A stretch of DNA of 64,000 nucleotides from Deltaproteobacteria bacterium HGW-Deltaproteobacteria-4. GTDB lineage: Bacteria; Desulfobacterota; Desulfuromonadia; Desulfuromonadales; UBA2197. Each line of letters begins with the position of its first letter. The stretch's first letter is position 1. This document shows positions 19,949-31,056 of this stretch, piece after piece. The stretch is taken from positions 1 to 64,000 of the forward strand of contig PHAV01000009.1 of NCBI GenBank assembly GCA_002841765.1, in the 5' to 3' direction. A program made the translations under genes and the position numbers. The notes beneath the pieces are model-generated. The model searched no databases, was not told the DNA's origin, and saw nothing but the letters and a program-made list of their open reading frames with translations.

Positions 19949-21783
19949 TACTCCACGGTCACACTCTTGGCGAGGTTACGCGGCTGATCGACGTCGGTCC
20001 CCTTGAGGACGGCGACGTAGTAGGCAAGGAGCTGCAGCGGGATGGAAGTGAGGATCGGCATGAGCTCGTCACTGCTCGCCGGGACAAGGAGGATCGCTTC
20101 GGCTTTATCGGAAAGGTCGGCGACACCATCGGCGGTGGTGACAACGATCACCCGGCCGCCGCGCGCCCGCACCTCTTCGAGGTTGGAAACGACCTTCTCG
20201 AAGGTGGCATTCTTCGGGGCGATCACCACTACCGGCAGCTGCTCGTCGATCAGGGCGATCGGACCGTGCTTCATCTCGCCGGCAGGATAACCTTCGGCAT
20301 GGATGTAAGAGATCTCCTTGAGCTTGAGGGCGCCTTCGAGGGCGATCGGATATTGATTGCCGCGGCCGAGGTAGAGGAAATCCCGGGCATTCATGAAGGC
20401 CTGCGCCACCTTTTCAATGTCGCTATTGAGCTCCAGAGTCTCTTCGATGAGGCGGGGGAGCTGCACCAGATCAAGGAGGAGGGCGCTGGCCTCAACCGTG
20501 CTCAGGGTGCCGCGCGCCCGGCCGAGACGGACGGCGAGAAGGGTGAGCGCAACGAGCTGGGTGGTAAAGGCCTTGGTCGAAGCGACGCCGATCTCCGGCC
20601 CAGCGTGGGTGTAAAGGGCACCGTCCGCTTCCCGGGCGATCGACGCTTCGACGACGTTGCAGAGGGCGAGAGTGCGTCCCCCCTTCCCCTTCGCTTCACG
20701 CAGGGCAGCAAGAGTATCAGCGGTCTCGCCGCTCTGGCTGATGAGGACGGTGAGACTTTGCGGCGTGACGATCGGATCGCGATAACGGAATTCACTGGCG
20801 ATATCGACCTCCACCGGGATGCGCGCCAGCTTTTCGATCAGGAATTTGCCGACCAGCGCCGCATGCCAGGAGGTGCCGCAGGCAACAATATACAGGCGTT
20901 CGAGACTCTGCACATCGGCGTCCCCGAGGCGCAGGCCATCAAGAAAAGTGTCGCTCTGCTCATCGACAATCCGCCCGGCCAGGGTATCGGCGATGGAACG
21001 GGGCTGCTCATAAATCTCCTTGAGCATGAAATGGCGATACCCCCCCTTCTCCGCCATTGCCGGACTCCAGGTAATGGTCTTGGCGGCGCGCTCGACCAGG
21101 GTGCCGTCAAGGCGACTCATCTTCATCCCAGCTTCGCTGAAGACGACCATCTCACCATCTTCGAGAAAGATCATCTGCCGGGTGTGGGACAGAATTGCCG
21201 GGATGTCGGAAGCGACAAAGTATTCACCTGCGCCGAGGCCGACGACCAGGGGGGAGCCGACCTTGGCGGCAATAAGGAGATTTGGCTCCTGCTCGCAAAG
21301 GATGGCGACGGAAAAGGCGCCGCGCAGTTCGGTAAAAGCCGCCCGTACCGCGTCTTCAAACGAGCCAAGGGTTTTGTAACGCTCCTCAATGAGGTGGGCG
21401 ATGACCTCGGTATCGGTCTCGGAAAGGAAAATATGCCCGCACCCTTGCAGCATCCCTTTGAGTTGCAGGTAATTTTCGATGATGCCGTTGTGGACGACGA
21501 CGATGCCGCCGGCACAGTGGGGATGAGCATTGGTCTCGGAGGGGCGGCCGTGCGTTGCCCAGCGGGTATGACCGATGCCACGGTTGCCGTTGGCCGGCGC
21601 GGCCTGGAGAACTGTTTCAAGATTGATCAACTTCCCTTCGGCGCGGCGAATTTCGATCTTGCCGCCGTTGACGAGGGTGGCAATTCCTGCCGAGTCGTAG
21701 CCACGGTATTCGAGACGACGCAAGCCGTCGATAATGATGGGGGTGGCATTCTGCTGGCCGATATATCCGACAATACCGCACAT
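19948..21783 (-). CDS. glmS: Glutamine--fructose-6-phosphate aminotransferase (isomerising)
   Basis: A 611-residue enzyme making glucosamine-6-phosphate, the first committed step to UDP-GlcNAc for peptidoglycan and LPS. The N-terminal glutaminase starts with the catalytic Cys2 ([35 protein letters not shown]), with GHTRWATHG and HNGIIEN further on. Two SIS sugar-isomerase domains follow, marked by [34 protein letters not shown] and [27 protein letters not shown]. It ends in the typical [20 protein letters not shown] precedes the ATG. It lies directly downstream of glmU, as expected for this pathway; no glmS ribozyme is seen upstream. Confidence 0.98.
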   Translation of the reverse strand: MCGIVGYIGQQNATPIIIDGLRRLEYRGYDSAGIATLVNGGKIEIRRAEGKLINLETVLQAAPANGNRGIGHTRWATHGRPSETNAHPHCAGGIVVVHNGIIENYLQLKGMLQGCGHIFLSETDTEVIAHLIEERYKTLGSFEDAVRAAFTELRGAFSVAILCEQEPNLLIAAKVGSPLVVGLGAGEYFVASDIPAILSHTRQMIFLEDGEMVVFSEAGMKMSRLDGTLVERAAKTITWSPAMAEKGGYRHFMLKEIYEQPRSIADTLAGRIVDEQSDTFLDGLRLGDADVQSLERLYIVACGTSWHAALVGKFLIEKLARIPVEVDIASEFRYRDPIVTPQSLTVLISQSGETADTLAALREAKGKGGRTLALCNVVEASIAREADGALYTHAGPEIGVASTKAFTTQLVALTLLAVRLGRARGTLSTVEASALLLDLVQLPRLIEETLELNSDIEKVAQAFMNARDFLYLGRGNQYPIALEGALKLKEISYIHAEGYPAGEMKHGPIALIDEQLPVVVIAPKNATFEKVVSNLEEVRARGGRVIVVTTADGVADLSDKAEAILLVPASSDELMPILTSIPLQLLAYYVAVLKGTDVDQPRNLAKSVTVE

Positions 21784-21816
21784 GGGTGGTTATCCTTAAA
21801 AGGTCTTTTCTTCGCA

Positions 21817-21867
21817 GGGGCGCCCCTTGTGGGTGCCCTAAAAGCGGGCACCCACAAGGGGCGCCCC
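21817..21867. repeat. Palindromic intergenic repeat between glmU and glmS
   Basis: Perfect 22-bp inverted repeat, 21817-21838 and 21846-21867, with a 7-nt loop. It fills much of the 94-bp gap between glmU and glmS. It is related in sequence to the palindrome at 12581-12649. Confidence 0.88.
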
Positions 21868-21877
21868 TACCAATGAA

Positions 21878-23263
21878 TCATTTCTTCTGCTGCTTCGCTC
21901 GCTTCTTCGCCGCCCACCCCTCGATCACCCGCTGGTCCGTTCGCGACAGAGCCAGGGCATCGGGGGGGACATCCTTCGTGATCGTCGAACCGGCGGCGAT
22001 AAGGCTGCCGCTGCCAATTGTCACCGGCGCAATAAATTGGGTATCGCTGCCGACGAAGACATCGTCGCCAATGGTCGTACGGTATTTGTTCACCCCGTCG
22101 TAATTGCAGGTGATGGTGCCGCAGCCGAAGTTGACCCGCTCGCCGACCTCAGCATCGCCGATATAGGTGAGGTGGCTCGCCTGGCTCTTCTTACCGAAGC
22201 GCGCCTTCTTGGTCTCGACAAAGTTGCCGATCTTGTTGTCGCCGAGGAGGATCGTCCCGGCACGGAGGTGGGCCATTGGACCGATGGCGCAGCCGACACC
22301 GATCTCGGAACCCTCGACAATCGATCCCGCTTTAATGTGGACTCCTTCAGCAATGCAGGAATCGGTGATCATCGCCCCCGGTTCAACGATGCAATTGCCA
22401 GCCACCTTTGTCGTCCCGCGTAGATGGACGCCGGGATGAATAATGGTGTCGGCGCCGATCGTGACGCCCGGTTCGATGTAAGTAGCAAACGGATCGACAA
22501 TCGTCACCCCGGCGCGCTGATGCTGGCGATTAATCCGCTGCCGCAGCAAACCATCGGCTTCGGCGAGCTGGACTCGATCATTGATCCCCATCGCCTCCTC
22601 CCCTTCCGCCGCCGCCAGAGCGCAGACCTTCCTGCCGGCACTCCGGGCCAGCGCCAAAACATCGGTGAGGTAGTATTCGCCCTGGGCGTTGTTGCAGCCG
22701 ACCTGACTCAGAGCCGTAAAGACAAAGGGAGCTGCAAAGCAGTAGATCCCGGTATTGATCTCCTGCAGAGCGCGAATCTCCGGGGTGGCATCCTTCTCTT
22801 CAACGATGGCGACAACCTCATCACCATCCCGCACCACCCGGCCATAACCATGGGGATTCTCCAGGGTGGCGGTGAGGACGGTGACACTTGCCCCCTGGCC
22901 ATGATGATAATCGAGGAGCTGCGTAATCGTTGTCGCCCGCAGCAGCGGTACATCACCGCAGAGGAGGAGAATCGTGCCGCTGAAGTCGGCCAGGGCCGGC
23001 TGAGCGCAGAGGAGCGCATGGCCGGTGCCGAGCTGTTCGGCCTGCAGGGCAAAGGTGACGTTCTCCGCCGCCAGAGCGGTCTCCACTGCTTCGGCACCGT
23101 GGCCGACAACGAGGACCGTCGTCGTCGAGCCGAGTTGTCGGGCGAGTCGAACCGGATAGTGGATCAATGGTTCACCGCACAGGGGGTGGAGGACTTTCGA
23201 CAATGCCGATTTCATCCGCGTCCCCTTGCCGGCGGCAAGAATGACCGTTGCCAGTGACTTCAT
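21878..23263 (-). CDS. glmU: Bifunctional UDP-GlcNAc pyrophosphorylase / glucosamine-1-phosphate N-acetyltransferase
   Basis: A 461-residue two-domain enzyme. The N-terminal nucleotidyltransferase (about 1-230) carries VILAAGKGTRMKSALSKVLHPLCG, LCGDVPLL and NTGIYCF. The C-terminal left-handed beta-helix (about 250-450) shows hexapeptide repeats (VTIGADTIIHPGVHLRG..VHIKAGSIVEGSEIG) and the acetyltransferase residues around GNFVETKKARFGKKSQASHLTYIGDAEVG and NYDGVNK. It acetylates GlcN-1-P and then makes UDP-GlcNAc. AAGGGGAACAT precedes the ATG at 23263. It is the first gene of the long minus-strand cluster ending with larC, and a good sigma70-type promoter lies about 50-80 bp upstream. Confidence 0.97.
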   Translation of the reverse strand: MKSLATVILAAGKGTRMKSALSKVLHPLCGEPLIHYPVRLARQLGSTTTVLVVGHGAEAVETALAAENVTFALQAEQLGTGHALLCAQPALADFSGTILLLCGDVPLLRATTITQLLDYHHGQGASVTVLTATLENPHGYGRVVRDGDEVVAIVEEKDATPEIRALQEINTGIYCFAAPFVFTALSQVGCNNAQGEYYLTDVLALARSAGRKVCALAAAEGEEAMGINDRVQLAEADGLLRQRINRQHQRAGVTIVDPFATYIEPGVTIGADTIIHPGVHLRGTTKVAGNCIVEPGAMITDSCIAEGVHIKAGSIVEGSEIGVGCAIGPMAHLRAGTILLGDNKIGNFVETKKARFGKKSQASHLTYIGDAEVGERVNFGCGTITCNYDGVNKYRTTIGDDVFVGSDTQFIAPVTIGSGSLIAAGSTITKDVPPDALALSRTDQRVIEGWAAKKRAKQQKK

Positions 23264-23312
23264 ATGTTCCCCTTAAAGCATACTTTGTGGACTGAGAAAG
23301 AAAAGATCTGAC

Positions 23313-23341
23313 ATTATCGATAAAAAGGGGGCTAGCGTCAA
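23313..23341 (-). promoter_or_regulatory. Promoter of the glmU cluster
   Basis: On the minus strand TTGACG (23336-23341) and GATAAT (23313-23318) are separated by exactly 17 bp, about 50 bp upstream of the glmU start codon. This is a near-consensus sigma70-type promoter, and it lies in the divergent gap with the next plus-strand gene. Confidence 0.7.
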
Positions 23342-23448
23342 TGAACTTTCTATTCAAAACTCGCACCGACAAGGGCGTTGTCCGTAAAAATCATTTTCTT
23401 TTCATGATGAAAACAAGTATAGTTTTTCGCTCTTTACAGGAGGGCCCC

Positions 23449-23991
23449 ATGATCAAACGCGAGATTTTTGAACAGGAATTGAACCGGATCGAAGCCACAA
23501 TCCGGGAGATCGATCAAAACTACGAAAAATATTTCGCCGGGATCGAACGCCGTCCGCCGGAAAAATTGCGTGAGGAGCTCGGTCTTGAAATCCGACGCCT
23601 TGCGAACCGTTATATCCCCCAGACCGATCTGCGCTATCGTTACCAGATGCTGGCAACCCGCTTTCACAGCTATTACGGCAACTGGGAGCGACTGATGAAG
23701 CAGATCGAGGAGGGGAAGTTTGTCCGCAAGCTGGAAAGACTCCGGGTCGGAAGCGCTCCCCCCGAAGTGACCCGCAAAGGAGAAGACATCACTCCGGCCC
23801 AGAGTGAAGCGGAACGGATCAGCGCCGAGATTGCCGCGATCAGCGGTAAGACACCGGATCGCCAGAAGATCGCCACCCTGCTGGCCGAACAGCGCGCCCA
23901 ACTCAGCAGTCGCTTTACCGGTCGTGAATTCGAATTCATCGTCACCTGCGAAGACGGCAAACCAAAACTCAAAGCCCGCCCCAAGGGATAA
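23449..23991 (+). CDS. Conserved helical hypothetical protein (possibly MXAN_5187 C-terminal-like)
   Basis: A 180-residue soluble protein. ATG 23449 is chosen because CAGGAGG lies 5 bp upstream. The first 100 residues are strongly helical and charged ([28 protein letters not shown], then [28 protein letters not shown]). The end is a small beta-like segment ([23 protein letters not shown]). The pattern reminds me of the deltaproteobacterial family named after the C-terminal domain of MXAN_5187, whose function is unknown; that link is from memory. It is transcribed divergently from glmU and lies 7 bp before rnhA, so the two are probably cotranscribed. Confidence 0.75.
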   Translation: MIKREIFEQELNRIEATIREIDQNYEKYFAGIERRPPEKLREELGLEIRRLANRYIPQTDLRYRYQMLATRFHSYYGNWERLMKQIEEGKFVRKLERLRVGSAPPEVTRKGEDITPAQSEAERISAEIAAISGKTPDRQKIATLLAEQRAQLSSRFTGREFEFIVTCEDGKPKLKARPKG

Positions 23992-23998
23992 CCTCTTC

Positions 23999-24460
23999 AT
24001 GACCGCACCACTCCCGGAGTTAATTGACATTTTCAGTGACGGCGCCTGTTCGGGTAATCCCGGACCGGGGGGCTGGGGGACGATCCTGCGCTGCGGTGAC
24101 CACGAAAAAGAACTGGCCGGCTTTGCCGCCATGACCACCAACAACCGCATGGAGCTCTTTGCCGCCCTTTCCGGCTTAAAAGCCCTCAAACGTCCTTGCC
24201 GGGTGCGGGTGACGAGTGATTCCCAGTATCTCTGCAAAGGGATGACAACGTGGATCTTCAACTGGAAGAAGAAGGGCTGGAAGAACAGTAAAAAGGAGGA
24301 GGTCGTCAATCGCGACCTTTGGGAAGAACTCGATGAGCAGGCGCAGCGCCACCAGATCGAATGGGTCTGGGTGCGGGGGCATGACGGTCATGCCGAGAAT
24401 GAACGCTGTGATGAACTGGCCCGCACCGCGATCGCCCGGGGCCTTGCCGCGGCAAAGTAA
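23999..24460 (+). CDS. rnhA: Ribonuclease HI
   Basis: A 153-residue RNase H1. The four acidic catalytic residues lie in the usual motifs: [34 protein letters not shown] and [10 protein letters not shown] basic handle region ([21 protein letters not shown]) matches the E. coli-type substrate-binding helix. It degrades the RNA strand of RNA/DNA hybrids, including primers and R-loops. It starts 7 bp after the preceding gene and is followed by a bidirectional hairpin terminator. Confidence 0.97.
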   Translation: MTAPLPELIDIFSDGACSGNPGPGGWGTILRCGDHEKELAGFAAMTTNNRMELFAALSGLKALKRPCRVRVTSDSQYLCKGMTTWIFNWKKKGWKNSKKEEVVNRDLWEELDEQAQRHQIEWVWVRGHDGHAENERCDELARTAIARGLAAAK

Positions 24461-24461
24461 A

Positions 24462-24490
24462 CCGCCCTTCTCTTTTGTAAAGAAGGGCGG
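24462..24490. terminator. Bidirectional terminator between rnhA and the ferritin-like gene
   Basis: A 10-bp inverted repeat, CCGCCCTTCT (24462-24471) and AGAAGGGCGG (24481-24490). It is followed by a T-rich stretch on the plus strand and a short TTT on the minus strand, and lies between two convergent genes. Confidence 0.75.
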
Positions 24491-24502
24491 CGTTTCTCTC
24501 AG

Positions 24503-24991
24503 CTATTCACGAACATAAGTATCGACATCCGTGGCGTGAACCATCCCCATCAAACGGGAATACTCCTCTTCGATCAACTGAAAATGATGATCGGTCGAGC
24601 GGGCATTCCACTCGTAGACTTTCTTCACCTCAGGATCAGCAATCTTCGCCGCCATAGCCCGCAATTGCTCGGCCAAGGCCTTCTCTTTATCGAGCGCCAG
24701 CAACATCGCCTTGCGCTCGGTAAAATCAGCGACCAGTTTGCCGACATTGGCAAAGGGGCCTTCGACGTCATCGCTCGTCGCGATAAAAGTCGTAAAATTA
24801 TTTTCGTCGCCGCCCTCGGGATCGATTGCAAAGAAAGTATGGGCATGCTCCTTCTCTTCGCGGGCGAGAAGATTGAAAAAGTTTTTGGTCTTCTCATCCT
24901 GGCTTTGTCCAGCGCAGGCAAGATAAAAATTCATCGCATTCTTTTCTACCTTCATGGCGGTGTGAATCGCCGCAATCACCTCTTTAGTCAT
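24503..24991 (-). CDS. Ferritin-like / rubrerythrin-domain diiron protein
   Basis: A 162-residue four-helix-bundle protein. ATG 24991 is chosen because AAGGAG lies 9 bp upstream; an ATG two codons earlier is only 3 bp from it. Diiron ligand motifs are the Glu in MKVEKNAMNFY, the ExxH in REEKEHAH, a second-half Glu (FTERKAMLLALDKEK) and the late ExxxxxxDHHFQLIEEEY segment. No rubredoxin-type Cys4 domain is present, so it is not a full rubrerythrin. A role in peroxide or iron handling is likely from the family. A perfect TATAAT lies about 65-70 bp upstream (25057-25062 on the minus strand). Confidence 0.85.
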   Translation of the reverse strand: MTKEVIAAIHTAMKVEKNAMNFYLACAGQSQDEKTKNFFNLLAREEKEHAHTFFAIDPEGGDENNFTTFIATSDDVEGPFANVGKLVADFTERKAMLLALDKEKALAEQLRAMAAKIADPEVKKVYEWNARSTDHHFQLIEEEYSRLMGMVHATDVDTYVRE

Positions 24992-25151
24992 AATCATACT
25001 CTCCTTGTTGATGTTATTTTTTTGGTTTAAGGTCCATCCTTGCCGCTTTGGCATTAATTATACACGGATTTTCGGCAAAAGAAAGCGGATAAAAAAAGTA
25101 ATAAATGACTGTGGGTGGGAGAAAAACCCGGAGCACCGGACTCTCAATACT

Positions 25152-26039
25152 TTAAATCGGGCCGGCAGTCCTTTCCCGGGTCTTGGTGATCTGCTGGAGA
25201 AAAACAATGATCCGCGCCGCCACCAGCGCCCGGCTATCGCGGTGAGAAGGGATCAGATGCCGCCCGGCGGGGGTCTCCGGCAGAGTAAAGAGCTCAACCG
25301 TCACCTCTGCCGAACGCACGCCGTTGGCGATCATCAAGGCGTTGCTCGTCGGAACGACTTCATCATGACTGGCGTGCAGAATCAGCAAGGGCTCGGTAAT
25401 CTCTCCCAACTTTTCCGCAATAGGGTCGAGCCCTTGGATGAAACTGTGCAGCTGCGGCAGGAGGCGGACGCCACTGTAGCCCCCCCACGGCGCAATCTCT
25501 CTGGCAACAGGATTCTCAGCGGCTTTCGGCCAGCGCGGCCGGACATGTTTGAGGAAGCCGATCAGCGGCAGGCGCCAGTCGGCGGCCTCGGGAGGGAAGA
25601 AGCGATACAGATAAACCGGCGCCGCCAGAGTCACCACTCCGGCAAGATCGTAGCGCTGAGCGAGATGGAGAGCAAGGCTCCCCCCCATCGAATGGCCGAT
25701 GACAACAACCCGCCGGCCCCGGCCGATCACCTCTTCGCAGGCCCGTTCGGCAGCCGCCCGCCAATCCGGAAAGAAGGTGCGGGAAAAATCGTCAATGCTG
25801 GTGGCGTGACCGGGGAGGGTGAGACGGATCACCTCGAACCCCTCAGTCTCCAGGGCCCGCGCCAACGGCTCCATCTCGACGGTTGAACCGGCAAAACCGT
25901 GAATAAGGAGACAGACGATCTTCTCCGCTACCGAGTTCGCCGCCATGACCTTCGCCGGGCACAGCACGATCAAAAAAAGAAGGAGGAATGGGATCCAACC
26001 CCGCGCTACTTGCGTCACAACATCCCTGCCCGCCATCAT
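25152..26039 (-). CDS. Secreted or membrane-anchored alpha/beta hydrolase (carboxylesterase/monoacylglycerol lipase-like)
   Basis: A 295-residue protein with an N-terminal hydrophobic signal segment ([21 protein letters not shown]). An alpha/beta hydrolase fold follows. The oxyanion region is [17 protein letters not shown], the nucleophile elbow is [12 protein letters not shown], the acid is the Asp in [10 protein letters not shown], and the catalytic His is probably in HLIPSHRDS. This arrangement matches esterases of the Est30/monoacylglycerol-lipase type, which cleave short carboxylic esters. Export to the periplasm is inferred from the signal segment. It is a single gene, divergent from hemB. 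Confidence 0.87.
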   Translation of the reverse strand: MMAGRDVVTQVARGWIPFLLLFLIVLCPAKVMAANSVAEKIVCLLIHGFAGSTVEMEPLARALETEGFEVIRLTLPGHATSIDDFSRTFFPDWRAAAERACEEVIGRGRRVVVIGHSMGGSLALHLAQRYDLAGVVTLAAPVYLYRFFPPEAADWRLPLIGFLKHVRPRWPKAAENPVAREIAPWGGYSGVRLLPQLHSFIQGLDPIAEKLGEITEPLLILHASHDEVVPTSNALMIANGVRSAEVTVELFTLPETPAGRHLIPSHRDSRALVAARIIVFLQQITKTRERTAGPI

Positions 26040-26131
26040 CCTGCCTTTCTCACGGCGATTTTTTTTGCCTTAACGCGCCGTTGCGGTTAAAATCCCCGCG
26101 TCGCCATACTTTAACCTGCCAGGAGGCTGAA

Positions 26132-27109
26132 ATGTACTTCCCCGAATACCGTGCCCGCCGTTTGCGGCGCAATGACACGCTGCGCCGCATGGTGCGGGAA
26201 ACTTTTTTGCGCCCCGAAGATCTCATCTATCCGATGTTCTCCGCCTACGGCAGTAACATCAAAAAAGAGATCGTCTCAATGCCCGGCATTTATCAGCAGT
26301 CGATCGAGCATATCGTCGCCGAAGCGCAGGAAGTTTACGATCTGGGAATTCCGGCGGTCATCCTCTTCGGGATCCCCAAGGTCAAGGATGCCGTCGGATC
26401 CGACGCCTACAGTGCGCACGGCATTATCCAGGAAACGATCCGGGCCATCAAGAAAGCGGTGCCGAAGCTGCTGGTGATTACCGACGTCTGCCTCTGTGAG
26501 TATACCGACCACGGTCACTGCGGCGTGATTGTCGATGGCGATGTCGACAATGACAGCACCCTCGATCTCCTCGCCAGGGAAGCTCTTTCCCACGCCCAGG
26601 CCGGCGCCGACATCGTTGCCCCTTCCGACATGATGGATGGCCGCGTCGCCGCGATTCGCGCCAGCCTCGACAGCAACGGTTTTTCCCAAATTCCAATCAT
26701 GAGCTACGCGGTTAAATACGCCAGCGCTTATTACGGCCCCTTCCGGGACGCCGCCGAATCGACGCCGCAATTCGGTGACCGCCGCTCTTACCAGATGGAT
26801 CCGGCCAACCGCCGCGAAGCCTTCCGCGAAGCCGCTCTTGATGTTGCCGAGTGCGCCGACTTCCTCATGGTCAAACCCGCCCTCGCCTACCTCGATATCC
26901 TCCGTGATATCAAGGAGCGCTTCGATCTGCCGCTGGTCGCTTATAACGTCTCCGGCGAATATTCGATGATCAAGGCCGCAGCCGCCAAGGGGTGGATCGA
27001 CGAAGAGCGGGTGATGATGGAGACGCTGCTCGGCATGAAACGCGCCGGTGCCGACCTGATTATCACCTATCACGCCAAGGATGCGGCCCGGGTTCTCAAA
27101 GGCGCCTGA
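26132..27109 (+). CDS. hemB: Delta-aminolevulinic acid dehydratase (porphobilinogen synthase)
   Basis: A 325-residue enzyme joining two aminolevulinic acids to porphobilinogen in haem, sirohaem and cobalamin synthesis. AGGAGGCTGAA precedes the ATG at 26132. The zinc-binding three-cysteine motif [14 protein letters not shown] marks the zinc-dependent type. The two active-site lysines are in [19 protein letters not shown] and [12 protein letters not shown]. It stands alone and converges on the antiporter gene, with only eight bases between its TGA and the poly-C run. Confidence 0.98.
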   Translation: MYFPEYRARRLRRNDTLRRMVRETFLRPEDLIYPMFSAYGSNIKKEIVSMPGIYQQSIEHIVAEAQEVYDLGIPAVILFGIPKVKDAVGSDAYSAHGIIQETIRAIKKAVPKLLVITDVCLCEYTDHGHCGVIVDGDVDNDSTLDLLAREALSHAQAGADIVAPSDMMDGRVAAIRASLDSNGFSQIPIMSYAVKYASAYYGPFRDAAESTPQFGDRRSYQMDPANRREAFREAALDVAECADFLMVKPALAYLDILRDIKERFDLPLVAYNVSGEYSMIKAAAAKGWIDEERVMMETLLGMKRAGADLIITYHAKDAARVLKGA

Positions 27110-27116
27110 TTTCCCC

Positions 27117-29128
<2,012 letters not shown>

Positions 29129-29175
29129 TTAATGACATACTCTTTCTCTAACAGCTCAACGGCGAAGGAGAAGTA

Positions 29176-30417
29176 TCAGCGGTCGCGGCGCGGGACGACA
29201 ACGATTCCGGACTCGGTCACCGTATAACCGCGGCGTTTGTCAGCTTCCAGGTCATAACCGATATCGCTGCCGTCGGGAATCGTCACCCCCTTATCGATAA
29301 TCGCCTTCCTGATCCGGACGTGCCGGCCGATCGTAACATTTTCAAAGAGGATGGAATCTTCCACCAGACTGTAACTGTTCACCTTGCAAAGGGGCCCGAG
29401 GATAGAGCGCCGCACCGTGCTACCGCTGGTGATACAGCCGGCACAGACATAAGAATCGATATTGACGCCGCGCCGCTCTTCTTCATCAAAGACCGTCTTG
29501 GCCGGGGGATAATTCCCTTGATTGGTGAGGATCGGCCATTTGTAGTTGTAGAGATTCAGCTGCGGTGAAACATTGATCAGATCCATATTCGCTTCGTAAT
29601 AAGACTCGATGGTCCCGACATCCTTCCAGTAACCGCGTTCTTCCGCCTTCATCCCGGGGATGACATTATCGTTGAGATTATAGGTATAGATGCGATCGCC
29701 TCCCGCCAGCATCATCGGAATGACATGTTTACCAAAGTCGAGATCTTCATACTTTTTCTTGCCTTCAAGGAGGACTTCTATCAGCTTTTTCGTGGAAAAT
29801 ATATAATTCCCCATCGAGGCAAAACAGGTATCCCGACCGGGAATCGGCTCGGGATTCGCAGGTTTTTCGTTAAAAGCCTCCACCCTGGCATCGTCATCTA
29901 CCGATAAAATTCCGAAACGATCCGCATCCTCCATCGGAACTTCCAAGGCAGCGATAGTCAAATCCGCCCGATTCATCCGGTGAAAATGGATCATTTGTGC
30001 AATATCCATCTTGTAAATATGGTCGCCACCGAAAATTGCCACATAATCGGCGTCGGAGGATTCGACAAAGCGTAGATACTGGAGGATGGCGTCGGCTGTT
30101 CCTCGAAACCATTCTTCACTTTCACTGCTCGTCTCCGGCGAGATGGCAACGTAGAACTCACCGAGACCGGTCCATTTTCCCCAGGACTCACGAATATGTT
30201 TATTCAAAGAATAAGCGCGATACTGGGTGAGGATATAAACCTTTTTCAGCCCGGAATTAAAGAGGTTGGAAAGGACAAAATCGATAATCTTGTATTTACC
30301 ACCAAAAGCCACACTCGGCTTGGCACGCCGGTTCGTCAGCGGACTGAGCCGTTCTCCCTTCCCGCCCGCCAGAACCATTGCAATGGTGTTGCGCCCGACA
30401 TTATCCATTGAATACAT
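29176..30417 (-). CDS. glgC: Glucose-1-phosphate adenylyltransferase
   Basis: A 413-residue ADP-glucose pyrophosphorylase that makes the glucosyl donor for glycogen. The N-terminal nucleotide site is AMVLAGGKGERLSPLTNRRAKPSVAFGGKYKIIDF, which also contains the allosteric/catalytic basic residues typical of GlgC. FGGDHIYKMD and the glucose-phosphate region follow. The C-terminal beta-helix shows hexapeptide-like repeats. AAGGAG 6 bp upstream supports the ATG at 30417. No other glg gene is next to it. A perfect 13-bp tandem repeat lies upstream at 30497-30522. Confidence 0.96.
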   Translation of the reverse strand: MYSMDNVGRNTIAMVLAGGKGERLSPLTNRRAKPSVAFGGKYKIIDFVLSNLFNSGLKKVYILTQYRAYSLNKHIRESWGKWTGLGEFYVAISPETSSESEEWFRGTADAILQYLRFVESSDADYVAIFGGDHIYKMDIAQMIHFHRMNRADLTIAALEVPMEDADRFGILSVDDDARVEAFNEKPANPEPIPGRDTCFASMGNYIFSTKKLIEVLLEGKKKYEDLDFGKHVIPMMLAGGDRIYTYNLNDNVIPGMKAEERGYWKDVGTIESYYEANMDLINVSPQLNLYNYKWPILTNQGNYPPAKTVFDEEERRGVNIDSYVCAGCITSGSTVRRSILGPLCKVNSYSLVEDSILFENVTIGRHVRIRKAIIDKGVTIPDGSDIGYDLEADKRRGYTVTESGIVVVPRRDR

Positions 30418-30496
30418 AGCTGTCTCCTTGCAGGGATAAATAAAAAGTGGTCTACAGGCTTTTTATCATCTACGGTTTTATGCTACTTGGCAAGAG

Positions 30497-30522
30497 GGAT
30501 TTAATCAAAGGATTTAATCAAA
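30497..30522. repeat. Tandem 13-bp repeat upstream of glgC
   Basis: GGATTTAATCAAA occurs twice in direct succession (30497-30509 and 30510-30522), about 80 bp upstream of glgC. It could be a regulator site or a simple duplication. Confidence 0.8.
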
Positions 30523-30557
30523 GGGAGCGGGGAGTATTGTTTGTGTGCGAGAAGAGA

Positions 30558-30599
30558 AAAGCCGCCACCTCACCGGGAGGGTGCGGTGGCGGCTTTTTA
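30558..30599 (-). terminator. Terminator after the bactofilin gene
   Basis: A 13-bp inverted repeat (30558-30570/30586-30598) around a 15-nt loop, immediately after the bactofilin stop codon. T-runs flank it on both strands, so it may also stop transcription from the other side. Confidence 0.85.
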
Positions 30600-30605
30600 T
30601 CAGTT

Positions 30606-31022
30606 TTACGGGGTCGAAGGGATGCCCGCTTCGCTCTTTTTCGATTTTTCAGCTGGCTTCATGATGACTTGACCGTTCCAGATAACGCCCTCTTCGATAA
30701 TGAGACTGGGGGTTTCGACATCTCCATCAATCCGGGCGGGGGCACGCATTTCAACGCGGGAAACGGCCTTGATGCTCCCGCGGAGTTTGCCGCTGATAAT
30801 CAGCGTCCCGACAATCACTTGCGCCTGAATATCGGCGGTCTCGCCGACGATCAAGGTATCACGCGAAGTGATCTCGCCGCGAAAAGCGCCATCAAGGCGG
30901 ACAATTTCATCGAAGGCCATCTTCCCTTCAAAGTGACTGCCGGGACCGAGGAAGGCCTTGATCTCACCCTTTTCGAGGGCACTGTTCCGCTGTTTTGCAT
31001 TATTGTCTTTGCGACCGAACAT
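30606..31022 (-). CDS. Bactofilin-family cytoskeletal protein
   Basis: A 138-residue protein with the bactofilin beta-helix core (FLGPGSHFEGKMAFDEIVRLDGAFRGEI..DTLIVGETADIQAQVIVGTLIISGKLRGSIKAVSRVEMRAPARIDGDV). Short Lys-rich tails flank the core at both ends. The ATG at 31022 is chosen because AAGGAG lies 7 bp upstream; longer versions would run into parB. Bactofilins form nucleotide-independent filaments. In Myxococcus, bactofilins work with ParAB in chromosome segregation, which fits the position directly after parA-parB here. Confidence 0.93.
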   Translation of the reverse strand: MFGRKDNNAKQRNSALEKGEIKAFLGPGSHFEGKMAFDEIVRLDGAFRGEITSRDTLIVGETADIQAQVIVGTLIISGKLRGSIKAVSRVEMRAPARIDGDVETPSLIIEEGVIWNGQVIMKPAEKSKKSEAGIPSTP

Positions 31023-31056
31023 AGTTTTCTCCTTGAGCAAACGATAGCCAAAAGAA

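Noticed and set aside
16670-19987. A 1105-codon open frame on the plus strand opposite the EndoQ/UvrD fusion
   Set aside because: It is exactly antisense to a gene with clear domains, has no recognisable motifs and an amino-acid make-up typical of antisense reading of high-GC codons.
21784-21877. A glmS ribozyme upstream of glmS
   Set aside because: The gap holds only a simple palindrome and lacks room for the pseudoknotted ribozyme core.
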